Assembly: GCA_002305235.1 (NCBI GenBank) | Contig: DBQL01000198.1 | Coordinates: forward strand, 2,286-8,447 | Length of the DNA stretch: 6,162 nucleotides | Source of the DNA: Prevotella sp. UBA1395 | GTDB lineage: Bacteria > Bacteroidota > Bacteroidia > Bacteroidales > Bacteroidaceae | Direction of reading: 5' to 3' | Shown here: positions 1-6,149 of the stretch, in pieces | Numbering within the stretch: position 1 is the stretch's first letter | Layout: every line of letters begins with the position of its first letter | The notes under the pieces: generated by a model | Seen by the model: the letters and a program-made list of their open reading frames with translations, nothing else | The model's database searches: none | Told to the model about the DNA's origin: nothing | Program-made: the position numbers and the translations under genes

Positions 1-2154
1 CTGCTGTCGGCACTCATCCTCGGACTGCTGGTATTGCCCACCTTGGCCTACTGGATCTTCTCCTTGCGACTGCCTCGTCGCTGGGCCATGTCGGCTTTCC
101 GGCGCAAAGCCCCCCGCACCGTGAAGCTGTGGCGCCATGAGGTGAGCCTGCACACGCTGCTCATGGGCCTTATCGTGCTCGTGGCCGTGTATGTGCTCAC
201 CGACAAATGGCTGCCCTTGGGGCCCGACAGCGGCTTTGTGGTCAACATGCTGTTTGTGCTCGGTCTCGTGGGTGTGGTCATTGCCATGCTGTGGACCATC
301 GTGATCTATTATGAACAGATCTTGAGATGGTGTCTTGACAATAGGTGGAAGTTCATGTTGCTGCCCTTGGGCACCATCGTTTTCGGTCTGATCATCTGGA
401 AACGCACGGGCAGTGAGTTCATGCCCACGCTCGACGAGGGCACGTTCATGCTCATGCCCACCGCCATGCCCCATAGTGGCGTGGAGGAGAATATCCGTTA
501 CAGCAAGCAGCTCGACAGGCGCATCAAGGCCATTCCCGAGGTGGAGTCGGCCGTGGGAAAATGGGGACGTGCCGAGAGCGCGCTCGATCCCGCGCCGATA
601 CAGATGTATGAGGTCACCATCAACTATAAACCCGAGTACATGTTGGATGAGAACGGCCAACGGGCGAGGTTCAAGACCGACCGCCACGGACGGTTCATGC
701 TCAAGGGCGGAGGGGTGTATGATCCCACGGCAGAGTTTCGCACCATTCCTCGCGACAGTTTGGTGCCGAGTGCCAACGGCAAGTATTTCAGGCAATGGCG
801 TAAGGATATTCGCAGCGAAGACGATATATGGGCACAGATATCGGCAGCCTCGGAGCTGCCCGGACTGACCGGCAGTCCTAAGCTGCAGCCCATCGCCACC
901 CGGCAGGTGATGCTCTCCACGGGTATGAAGGCACCGATGGGCCTGAAAGTCTATGGTCCCGACCTTGCCGCCATCGAGAAGGCCGGACTGCAGATGGAGA
1001 AGGCACTCAAGGAGGTGAAAGACATCAATGCCGCCTCGGTCTATTATGACCGTTCCACCGGAGCGCCCTATATCGAGATTACTCCCGACCGTGAGAAGCT
1101 CGGACGCTACGGCATACAGATGGGAACAGTGCAAAGTGTCATCGAAACAGCTATCGGAGGCATGGCAGAGGGCAATACCGTCGAAGGTCGCGAGCGACAT
1201 CCCATCAGGGTGCGCTATGCGCGAGAGCTGCGCAATGACCCCGATGTGCTCAAGGCAATACTTGTTCCTGCCGCCGACGGCACGCAGATACCCTTGGGGC
1301 AGTTGGCCACGTTCGACTTTGTCAGGGGGGCCACGATGATCAATTCGGAGAACACGTTCCTCGTGGGATACATCACGTTCGACAAGATGTCGGGCACCGA
1401 TGCCGAGGTCGATGTGGTGAACCACGCGCAGGAACATATCGACCACTTGGTGGCACAGCACAAGATCGTGTTGCCCAAGGGCGTGACCTACCAGTTCACC
1501 GGCACCTACGAGCAGCAGATACACGCGGCCAAACGCCTCGCGATCATCATCCCCATAGCCCTGATGCTCATCTTGCTCATTCTCTATTTCCAGTTCAAGA
1601 GCGTCATGGCATCGCTCATCCACTTCTCCGGAGTCTTCGTGGCCTTTGCCGGAGGATTCATCCTGATATGGCTGTATGGACAGGAGTGGTTTCTCAACTT
1701 TGATATTGCCGGGGTGAACATGCGGTCGCTCTTCGGCATGGGACATATCAATCTGAGCGTGGCCGTGTGGGTGGGATTCATCGCGTTGTTTGGTATTGCC
1801 ACCGACGATGGGGTGCTCATGGGTACCTATATTCATCAGACCTTCCTGCGTGACCGCCCACAAACGCGAGAGGCCATCAAGGAGGCGGTGGTCAAGGCCG
1901 GCAGAAAGCGTGTGCGACCGGCTGCCATGACCACGGCCACAACGCTCATCGCCCTGCTCCCCGTGCTATCGTCTACCGGCAAAGGTGCCGATATCATGGT
2001 GCCCATGAGCATCCCCACCTTCGGAGGAATGCTCATACAGACCATGACCATGTTTGTGGTGCCCGTGTTCCAATGCTGGTGGAGGGAGAGTGCGCTTGGC
2101 AAAGACAAGCAGAGAGCGGAGTCGGCCACGGCGGCAGATATCACCAGTTCATAA
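1..2154 (+). CDS. cusA: CusA-like heavy-metal RND efflux pump, C-terminal 717 residues (5' end outside window)
   Basis: This is the proton-driven inner-membrane pump of a Cu(I)/Ag(I) tripartite exporter. The frame is open from base 1 with no start, and E. coli CusA has about 1047 residues, so TM1-TM5 and the first periplasmic half are missing. Visible parts: the end of TM6 (nt 1-60), two extra hydrophobic segments (about 151-201 and 238-315), TM7 (349-402), the second periplasmic domain (about 410-1530), then TM8-TM12 starting near 1534, 1615, 1753, 1927 and 2011. Counterparts of E. coli metal-binding Met573, Met623 and Met672 are the ATG codons at 454, 604 and 910. The first pair is 50 residues apart, as in E. 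coli; the second is 102 apart instead of 49, which shows an insertion. This supports Cu/Ag specificity rather than a CzcA-type Zn/Co/Cd pump. Proton-relay positions Glu939 and Lys984 read Asp (1804) and Ala (1921). The stop is 19 nt before cusC. The family is certain; the substrate is well supported by comparison from memory. Confidence 0.92.
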   Translation: MLSALILGLLVLPTLAYWIFSLRLPRRWAMSAFRRKAPRTVKLWRHEVSLHTLLMGLIVLVAVYVLTDKWLPLGPDSGFVVNMLFVLGLVGVVIAMLWTIVIYYEQILRWCLDNRWKFMLLPLGTIVFGLIIWKRTGSEFMPTLDEGTFMLMPTAMPHSGVEENIRYSKQLDRRIKAIPEVESAVGKWGRAESALDPAPIQMYEVTINYKPEYMLDENGQRARFKTDRHGRFMLKGGGVYDPTAEFRTIPRDSLVPSANGKYFRQWRKDIRSEDDIWAQISAASELPGLTGSPKLQPIATRQVMLSTGMKAPMGLKVYGPDLAAIEKAGLQMEKALKEVKDINAASVYYDRSTGAPYIEITPDREKLGRYGIQMGTVQSVIETAIGGMAEGNTVEGRERHPIRVRYARELRNDPDVLKAILVPAADGTQIPLGQLATFDFVRGATMINSENTFLVGYITFDKMSGTDAEVDVVNHAQEHIDHLVAQHKIVLPKGVTYQFTGTYEQQIHAAKRLAIIIPIALMLILLILYFQFKSVMASLIHFSGVFVAFAGGFILIWLYGQEWFLNFDIAGVNMRSLFGMGHINLSVAVWVGFIALFGIATDDGVLMGTYIHQTFLRDRPQTREAIKEAVVKAGRKRVRPAAMTTATTLIALLPVLSSTGKGADIMVPMSIPTFGGMLIQTMTMFVVPVFQCWWRESALGKDKQRAESATAADITSS

Positions 2155-2173
2155 CCCTCAAAGCATTGCAACG

Positions 2174-3463
2174 ATGAAAAAACATATCAATATCAGTCGA
2201 TTGGCGACATTGTCGCTCGTGCTCATGATGGCTTTTCCGGCTGCCCTGAGGTCTCAGACCCCGGCCGACAGCTTGGTGACCTATATCGAGGCGGCCATCC
2301 GCAACAACCCGGCAGTGATGGGAGAGTATCTCAACTATCGTGCACAGGTGGAGGCGGCGTGTGGCGAGGGCCAGCTGAGCGACCCCGAACTGTCGGTCAA
2401 CGCGTACCCTTCGCCCATGCATCACGTGAACGTGAAACAGTTGGCAACGGTCACCGTGATGCAGATGTTTCCGTGGTTTGGCACCCTCAGGGCCGGCCGT
2501 GAGATGATGGAACATAAGGCCGAGACGGCGTATCAGAAATTCAGGGAAGACGGCATAGCCCTCGCCTTTGACATGCAGCGACAGTGGTATACCATCTTGG
2601 CCACGCAAGAGAAGGTGCGCAGCATGCGCGACAAGCTCAAACTGCTCAAGGATATCAGGGAGGTGGCACTCTATCAGTACAAGTCGCCCGCTATGGCCAA
2701 GTCGGCACGCATGAGCGACCAGCTGCGGTTGCAGAGTGAGGAGGTTGCCATAGACGAGCAAATAGCCAGTTTGGAAGACCGCATGGCCTTGCTGCGCAGA
2801 CAGTTCAATCTCACCATGCACCGTGATCCCGAGGCTCCGCTCGTCATTCCCGACAGCATCTCCCTGCGCGAGATGCCGGTCATCGCGTGGGACGAGGTGG
2901 AGCACAGCAACCCCATGCTCAACCGGCTGTTGGCCAACGGCCGATATTTCTCGGCACAGGAGGCCAAGGCCAAGGGCATGGGCAAGCCGATGGTCGGGGT
3001 AGGTGTGCAGTATATGTGGAACGGAAGCGTAGATCATGCCATGATGGCCGACATGAACGGAGACAACATGCTGATGCCGATGGTCAAGGTCACACTGCCC
3101 ATCTACCGCAAGAAGACCGACGCCGCGCGACGGGCGGCAGTGCTCAACAGGCAGGCGACTGTCTACGACTACGAGCGGCAACAAGACGCGCTACGTGCCC
3201 GCTATCTCTCCATCATGCAGAGAGCCGACGACCAACAGCGCAAGCTCAGGCTCTATGACGAGCAGGTAGCCATTCTTGACAACACCCTGAGGCTCATGCA
3301 AACCGAGTATGCCGCCGGCACTACCACGCTGACAGACATCCTCGCCACCATGCGCCGACAGATAGACTATACGCTGCAGACGGCTGAGGCAAAGGCCGAA
3401 TACAATACGATCGTGGCCGAGTATGAACAGTTGGCCTCACGATACGACTATGCGCAGCGATGA
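2174..3463 (+). CDS. cusC: CusC-like outer-membrane efflux channel (TolC family)
   Basis: This 429-residue protein is the outer-membrane exit duct that completes the pump. A signal peptide spans about residues 1-27 (basic MKKHINISR, then a hydrophobic core, with cleavage near ALRS/Q). There is no lipobox cysteine, so unlike E. coli CusC it is probably not a lipoprotein; the only Cys is residue 63. The fold shows the two repeats of the family: long helices at about 33-65 and 110-212 around a beta-hairpin at 70-103, and helices at 240-268 and 315-425 around a second hairpin at 272-311 that ends in TLPIY. The predicted outer tips carry metal ligands: Met82-His83-His84 in the first, and His288 plus Met290, 291, 294, 299, 301 and 303 in the second. 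The ATG at 2174 is chosen because it gives the signal peptide; the frame opens further upstream inside cusA, but that extension has no signal character. No Shine-Dalgarno sequence is visible. Confidence 0.9.
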   Translation: MKKHINISRLATLSLVLMMAFPAALRSQTPADSLVTYIEAAIRNNPAVMGEYLNYRAQVEAACGEGQLSDPELSVNAYPSPMHHVNVKQLATVTVMQMFPWFGTLRAGREMMEHKAETAYQKFREDGIALAFDMQRQWYTILATQEKVRSMRDKLKLLKDIREVALYQYKSPAMAKSARMSDQLRLQSEEVAIDEQIASLEDRMALLRRQFNLTMHRDPEAPLVIPDSISLREMPVIAWDEVEHSNPMLNRLLANGRYFSAQEAKAKGMGKPMVGVGVQYMWNGSVDHAMMADMNGDNMLMPMVKVTLPIYRKKTDAARRAAVLNRQATVYDYERQQDALRARYLSIMQRADDQQRKLRLYDEQVAILDNTLRLMQTEYAAGTTTLTDILATMRRQIDYTLQTAEAKAEYNTIVAEYEQLASRYDYAQR

Positions 3464-3511
3464 TGGTCGACAGCGTCAGGACGAAACATAACATTCAAAA
3501 GCATTTTCAAG
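3460..3511 (+). promoter_or_regulatory. cusC-cusB spacer with conserved leader blocks
   Basis: This spacer holds ATGATGGTCG (3460-3469, overlapping the cusC stop) and AAACATAACAT (3484-3494); both recur in the same order before the HMA gene at 4797-4806 and 4834-4844. Its second half, CATAACATTCAAAAGCATT (3487-3505), also resembles the 18 nt at 2150-2167 before cusC. There is no Shine-Dalgarno sequence, so these A-rich blocks may aid translation initiation. No promoter match is seen. Confidence 0.5.
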
Positions 3512-4774
3512 ATGAGCAAGATAACAGATTATTTCAAACAAAGAGATGCCAAGAGCATCATCTTGGGACTGGTCGTCGGCGCATTGGTCGTGGCCATTCC
3601 TGTATGGGTGACGGGTCGCTCGCACGACCATAGCCATGACACCGAGGCGGAGAGAAAGCAGGTGTACACCTGCTCCATGCACCCGCAGGTGAAGCAAGAC
3701 CATGAGGGCAAATGCCCGATATGTGGTATGGACCTTATCCCAATGGCCAAAAGCCACGCCACCGATATGCACGATGACCCCAACAGCGTGATGATGAGTG
3801 AGGAGGCTGTGGCCTTGGCCAACATCGAGACCGAGGTGGTGGGACAGAGTGCGGCCCGCAAGGAGGTGCGCCTCTTTGGCAAGATCAGACCTGATGAGCG
3901 GTTGCAGCAGACACAGGCCGCGTATGTGTCGGGGCGGATAGAACGCCTGATGATCAACGCCGTGGGCGACAGGGTGACACGTGGGCAGACGCTTGCCGTG
4001 ATCTACTCGCCCGAACTTTACAGTGCCACGCAGGAACTCGTGGCGGCATTGCGATTTCCCGAAGGCCCGCAGCGCAAGGCATTGGTCGAGGCTGCCATAG
4101 AGAAATTGAGATTACTTAACATCACTTCAACACAAATTAATGAAGTGATCCGTAACAAGAAGGCTTCTCCCTACGTCTCTCTAAAAGCCAACACATCGGG
4201 AACGGTGGTGGCCAAGAACATCGCGCAGGGTGACTATGTGGCACAAGGACAGCCGTTGCTGAAAATCGCCGACCTCTCAAGGGTGTGGGCGGTGTTTCAG
4301 GCTTACGAGGGAGACTTGCCCTTTGTACGCGTGGGATCGACCGTAAACTTCACCCTCGAGGCCATGCCGGGCAAGACTTTCTCGGGGAAAGTGAGCTTTA
4401 TCGACCCCTTGCTCGATGCCAAGAGCCGTACGGCGGGTGTTCGCGTGGTGATGAATAATCCCGGAGGGATGTTCAAGCCCGAGATGATTATCACCGGCAA
4501 TGCCACCGCAAGCCTGAGGCATGCCGACGGCACACTGGTGGTGCCCAAGTCGGCCGTGCTGTGGACGGGCAAGCGCAGTGTGGTGTATGTCAAGGACGAG
4601 AGTGCCGAGATGCCCACCTTTGAACTGCGTGAGGTGACACTCGGAGAGAGTTTGCCCGAGGGATATGTCATCGCCGACGGACTGGCCGAGGGCGAGGAGA
4701 TTGTGACCAACGGTGCCTTTGCCGTCGATGCCACCGCGCAGTTGGGTGGCAAAAAAAGTATGATGAGCCATTGA
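3512..4774 (+). CDS. cusB: CusB-like periplasmic adaptor (membrane fusion protein) with N-terminal heavy-metal-binding domain
   Basis: This 420-residue adaptor bridges CusA and CusC and probably delivers metal to the pump. An uncleaved anchor helix lies at about 16-34. A His cluster (HDHSHD, 38-43) follows, then a heavy-metal-binding domain (about 51-79) with the pattern YTCSMHP...CPICGM: ligand candidates are Cys54, Met56, His57, Cys68, Cys71, Met73 and Met78. His82, Met86 and His87 extend the site. After it come the two lipoyl half-motifs (about 136-165 and 222-255) flanking a helical hairpin (166-218), the beta-barrel (256-335) and the membrane-proximal domain (336-410), ending in MMSH. 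The order matches the adaptor family, and the added metal domain is typical of Cu/Ag systems. The start fits the anchor helix and the A-rich leader, although the frame is open back to the cusC stop. Codons 197-228 are unusually AT-rich and contain a perfect inverted repeat. Confidence 0.93.
   Translation: MSKITDYFKQRDAKSIILGLVVGALVVAIPVWVTGRSHDHSHDTEAERKQVYTCSMHPQVKQDHEGKCPICGMDLIPMAKSHATDMHDDPNSVMMSEEAVALANIETEVVGQSAARKEVRLFGKIRPDERLQQTQAAYVSGRIERLMINAVGDRVTRGQTLAVIYSPELYSATQELVAALRFPEGPQRKALVEAAIEKLRLLNITSTQINEVIRNKKASPYVSLKANTSGTVVAKNIAQGDYVAQGQPLLKIADLSRVWAVFQAYEGDLPFVRVGSTVNFTLEAMPGKTFSGKVSFIDPLLDAKSRTAGVRVVMNNPGGMFKPEMIITGNATASLRHADGTLVVPKSAVLWTGKRSVVYVKDESAEMPTFELREVTLGESLPEGYVIADGLAEGEEIVTNGAFAVDATAQLGGKKSMMSH
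4121..4149. repeat. 9-bp perfect inverted repeat inside cusB
   Basis: ATCACTTCA (4121-4129) and TGAAGTGAT (4141-4149) are exact reverse complements around an 11-nt AT-rich loop. They sit in an AT-rich patch of the cusB coding region (57 of 90 bases A or T over 4101-4190, against 35 of 90 just upstream). The encoded protein continues normally through it. Confidence 0.6.
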
Positions 4775-4782
4775 CCCGCATG

Positions 4783-4810
4783 ATGCCGACACACAAATGA
4801 TGGTCGGCAT
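4783..4810. repeat. 8-bp inverted repeat in the cusB-HMA spacer
   Basis: ATGCCGAC (4783-4790) and GTCGGCAT (4803-4810) are perfect reverse complements separated by 12 nt. It starts 8 nt after the cusB stop. No T tract follows, so it is not a standard terminator. It could be an mRNA hairpin that stabilises or processes the transcript, or an operator-like site. Its function is unknown. Confidence 0.6.
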
Positions 4811-4858
4811 GGATAGAAGTGGGAAATAATATTAAACATAACATAAAAACGAAAGAAC
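4811..4858 (+). promoter_or_regulatory. A-rich translation leader of the HMA gene
   Basis: This is a strongly A/T-rich stretch after the spacer hairpin that contains AAACATAACAT (4834-4844), the same 11-mer found before cusB. CATAAC lies 22 nt before the start codon, against 25 nt for cusB and 24 nt for cusC. I find no TAnnTTTG element, so read-through from the operon is more likely than a separate promoter. Confidence 0.45.
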
Positions 4859-5188
4859 ATGAAAAAAGTAATGATGACCCTGATTGCAGCGCTCGCCATG
4901 AGTGGGGCTGCACAAGCCAAGACAGTGAAGACAACCTTTAAGGTGGGCGGTAGCTGCGTGGAAATGTGCAAGCCGCGCATTGAGAACGCTGCCAAGAAAG
5001 TGAACGGCGTGGTGTCTGCCAAATGGAACCAGAAGACCCAAAAGTTGGTGCTGGTCTATGACAACACCAAGACCAACGCGGTGAAAGTGGAGAAAGCCAT
5101 CGCCGCTTCAGGCCATGATGCCGGAAATATCAAGGCATCGGAAAGCAGCTACAACAAGTTGCCGGGTTGCTGCAAATACCGCAAGTAA
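4859..5188 (+). CDS. Small exported HMA-domain metal-binding protein
   Basis: This 109-residue protein is probably a periplasmic metal carrier or buffer serving the exporter. A clean signal peptide spans 1-20, with cleavage after AQA. Residues 23-90 fit the heavy-metal-associated (HMA) ferredoxin-like fold: strand TFKVGGS, metal loop, helix KPRIENAAKKV, strand VVSAKWN, strand KLVLVYD, helix AVKVEKAIAASG with His86. The metal loop reads SCVEMC, so the two cysteines (33 and 37) are three residues apart, while the usual HMA motif is CxxC. A C-terminal extension ends LPGCCKYRK with adjacent Cys104-Cys105, a tail I associate with Bacteroidota members of this family. The gene lies 84 nt after cusB and 20 nt before the operon terminator, in the role held by CusF in E. 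coli, though CusF has a different fold. Metal binding is inferred, and export is strongly suggested. No specific gene symbol is given because none is certain. Confidence 0.88.
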   Translation: MKKVMMTLIAALAMSGAAQAKTVKTTFKVGGSCVEMCKPRIENAAKKVNGVVSAKWNQKTQKLVLVYDNTKTNAVKVEKAIAASGHDAGNIKASESSYNKLPGCCKYRK

Positions 5189-5207
5189 GCAGATGTCATA
5201 GGCATGC

Positions 5208-5241
5208 AAGGGCACGGGGGCTTGGTTCTCGTGCCCTTTTT
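5208..5241 (+). terminator. Rho-independent terminator after the HMA gene
   Basis: A 9-bp perfect stem (AAGGGCACG at 5208-5216 with CGTGCCCTT at 5230-5238) can be lengthened inward by G-C and G-U pairs to about 13 bp with a 5-nt loop. It runs directly into a T tract (TTTTT, 5237-5241). It begins 20 nt after the HMA stop codon and marks the end of the metal-efflux transcript. Confidence 0.88.
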
Positions 5242-5314
5242 GGCTCTCGGCAACAGTCATGCAGAGGCAATATTTCAAAAAAATGTTATTCAAGGACAGT
5301 AATACACGATATCG

Positions 5315-5346
5315 CTTGGCTGCCTATAAATATTGCCGTAACTTTG
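5315..5346 (+). promoter_or_regulatory. Bacteroidota-type -33/-7 promoter for the HAD gene
   Basis: The -7 element TAACTTTG (5339-5346) matches TAnnTTTG exactly, and a -33 TTG (5316-5318, within CTTG) lies 20 nt upstream, the usual spacing for the primary sigma factor of Bacteroidota. Transcription should start near 5350-5354, leaving a leader of roughly 16-20 nt before the ATG at 5370. Confidence 0.82.
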
Positions 5347-5369
5347 CAGACAACCAATTTTTCAGGACA

Positions 5370-6149
5370 ATGGACATCAAGGCTCTCTTTTTTGATATCG
5401 ATGGCACGCTCGTCAGCTTCAAAACTCATGTCATTCCACCTTCTGCCATCATGGCACTGAAACGGGCCAGGGACTTGGGTGTAAAAATATTCATCTCGAC
5501 AGGACGCCCCGTGCCATTCATCGTGAACCTGAAACAGATAGAACAGCTCATAGACGGATATATCACGACCAACGGGGCTTACTGTTTCATCGATAAGAAA
5601 ACGGTGAGCTGCCACAGCATAGAACCGTCGGACGTAGACACCGTTCTTGCCCGGTGCGAGCAATGGAATGTGCCTTGTATCGTGGTGGGCAGGCAGCATA
5701 TCGGGGTGTATCGTTCGCAACCTATCGTTGACGAGGTGTTTCGCCACGGCCTCGGACTCACCGAATTCGAGTTCTCCGACTTGTCGGAGGTCATGAAAGA
5801 ACCTATCCTGCAACTCACGCCGTTCTTATCGCCACAGCAGGAAGGAATGCTCATGCCCATGTTGTCGGCATGTACGTCGGGGCGTTGGACTCCGGCATTC
5901 ACGGATATTACCCACAGCCACGCTGACAAAGGCAGGGGACTGCTGGCTATGGCCGCATATCTTAACATTGACCTTGACAGCACGATGGCATTGGGAGACG
6001 GCGGCAACGATATTTCGATCATCAGACAGGCCGGTATCGGGGTGGCGATGGGAAACGCCTCGGAGGAAGTGAAACGGCATGCCGACTTTGTCACGACAAG
6101 CGTCGATGATGACGGGGTGATGCGTGCTTTAGAGCGGTTTATAGGGTAA
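5370..6149 (+). CDS. Cof-type HAD-superfamily phosphatase
   Basis: This is a soluble 259-residue hydrolase of the Cof/haloacid dehalogenase IIB group, which usually removes phosphate from sugar phosphates or similar small metabolites; the substrate cannot be read from sequence. All four catalytic motifs are present: motif I FFDIDGTL with nucleophile Asp9 and Asp11, motif II STGR (43-46), motif III Lys187 in HADKG, and motif IV GDGGND (209-214) for Mg2+ binding, followed by the family signature GIGVAMGNASEEVK. The cap domain lies at about 80-180, and the length is normal for the family. The ATG at 5370 places motif I at residue 7, as usual. An in-frame ATG at 5259 lies upstream of the promoter at 5315-5346 and would add 37 residues unlike the family. 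It has its own promoter and follows a terminator, so it is not part of the efflux operon. Confidence 0.95.
   Translation: MDIKALFFDIDGTLVSFKTHVIPPSAIMALKRARDLGVKIFISTGRPVPFIVNLKQIEQLIDGYITTNGAYCFIDKKTVSCHSIEPSDVDTVLARCEQWNVPCIVVGRQHIGVYRSQPIVDEVFRHGLGLTEFEFSDLSEVMKEPILQLTPFLSPQQEGMLMPMLSACTSGRWTPAFTDITHSHADKGRGLLAMAAYLNIDLDSTMALGDGGNDISIIRQAGIGVAMGNASEEVKRHADFVTTSVDDDGVMRALERFIG

Noticed and set aside
413..868. Second forward open frame of 151 codons within cusA
   Set aside because: It is an out-of-frame shadow of the conserved CusA periplasmic domain, rich in Arg, Ser and Pro, with no family features.
2054..2173. Upstream extension of cusC into the 3' end of cusA
   Set aside because: It would bury the signal peptide behind 40 residues with no export character. 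The ATG at 2174 gives a normal signal peptide.
2141..3184. Long open frame of 347 codons on the minus strand opposite cusC
   Set aside because: It lies wholly opposite a well-supported gene, its translation shows no recognisable domain and is rich in His, Leu and Arg as expected from the reverse of GC-rich codons, and no promoter or start context supports it.
3461..3511. Possible cusC-cusB fusion by read-through of the TGA at 3461
   Set aside because: The two genes share a frame with no other stop between them, but cusB has its own start, leader and anchor helix, and there is no sign of a recoding signal. One in three gene pairs share a frame by chance.
5259..5369. Earlier in-frame start for the HAD gene
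   Set aside because: It lies upstream of the promoter at 5315-5346, and the extra 37 residues do not resemble the family, whose motif I lies near the N-terminus.
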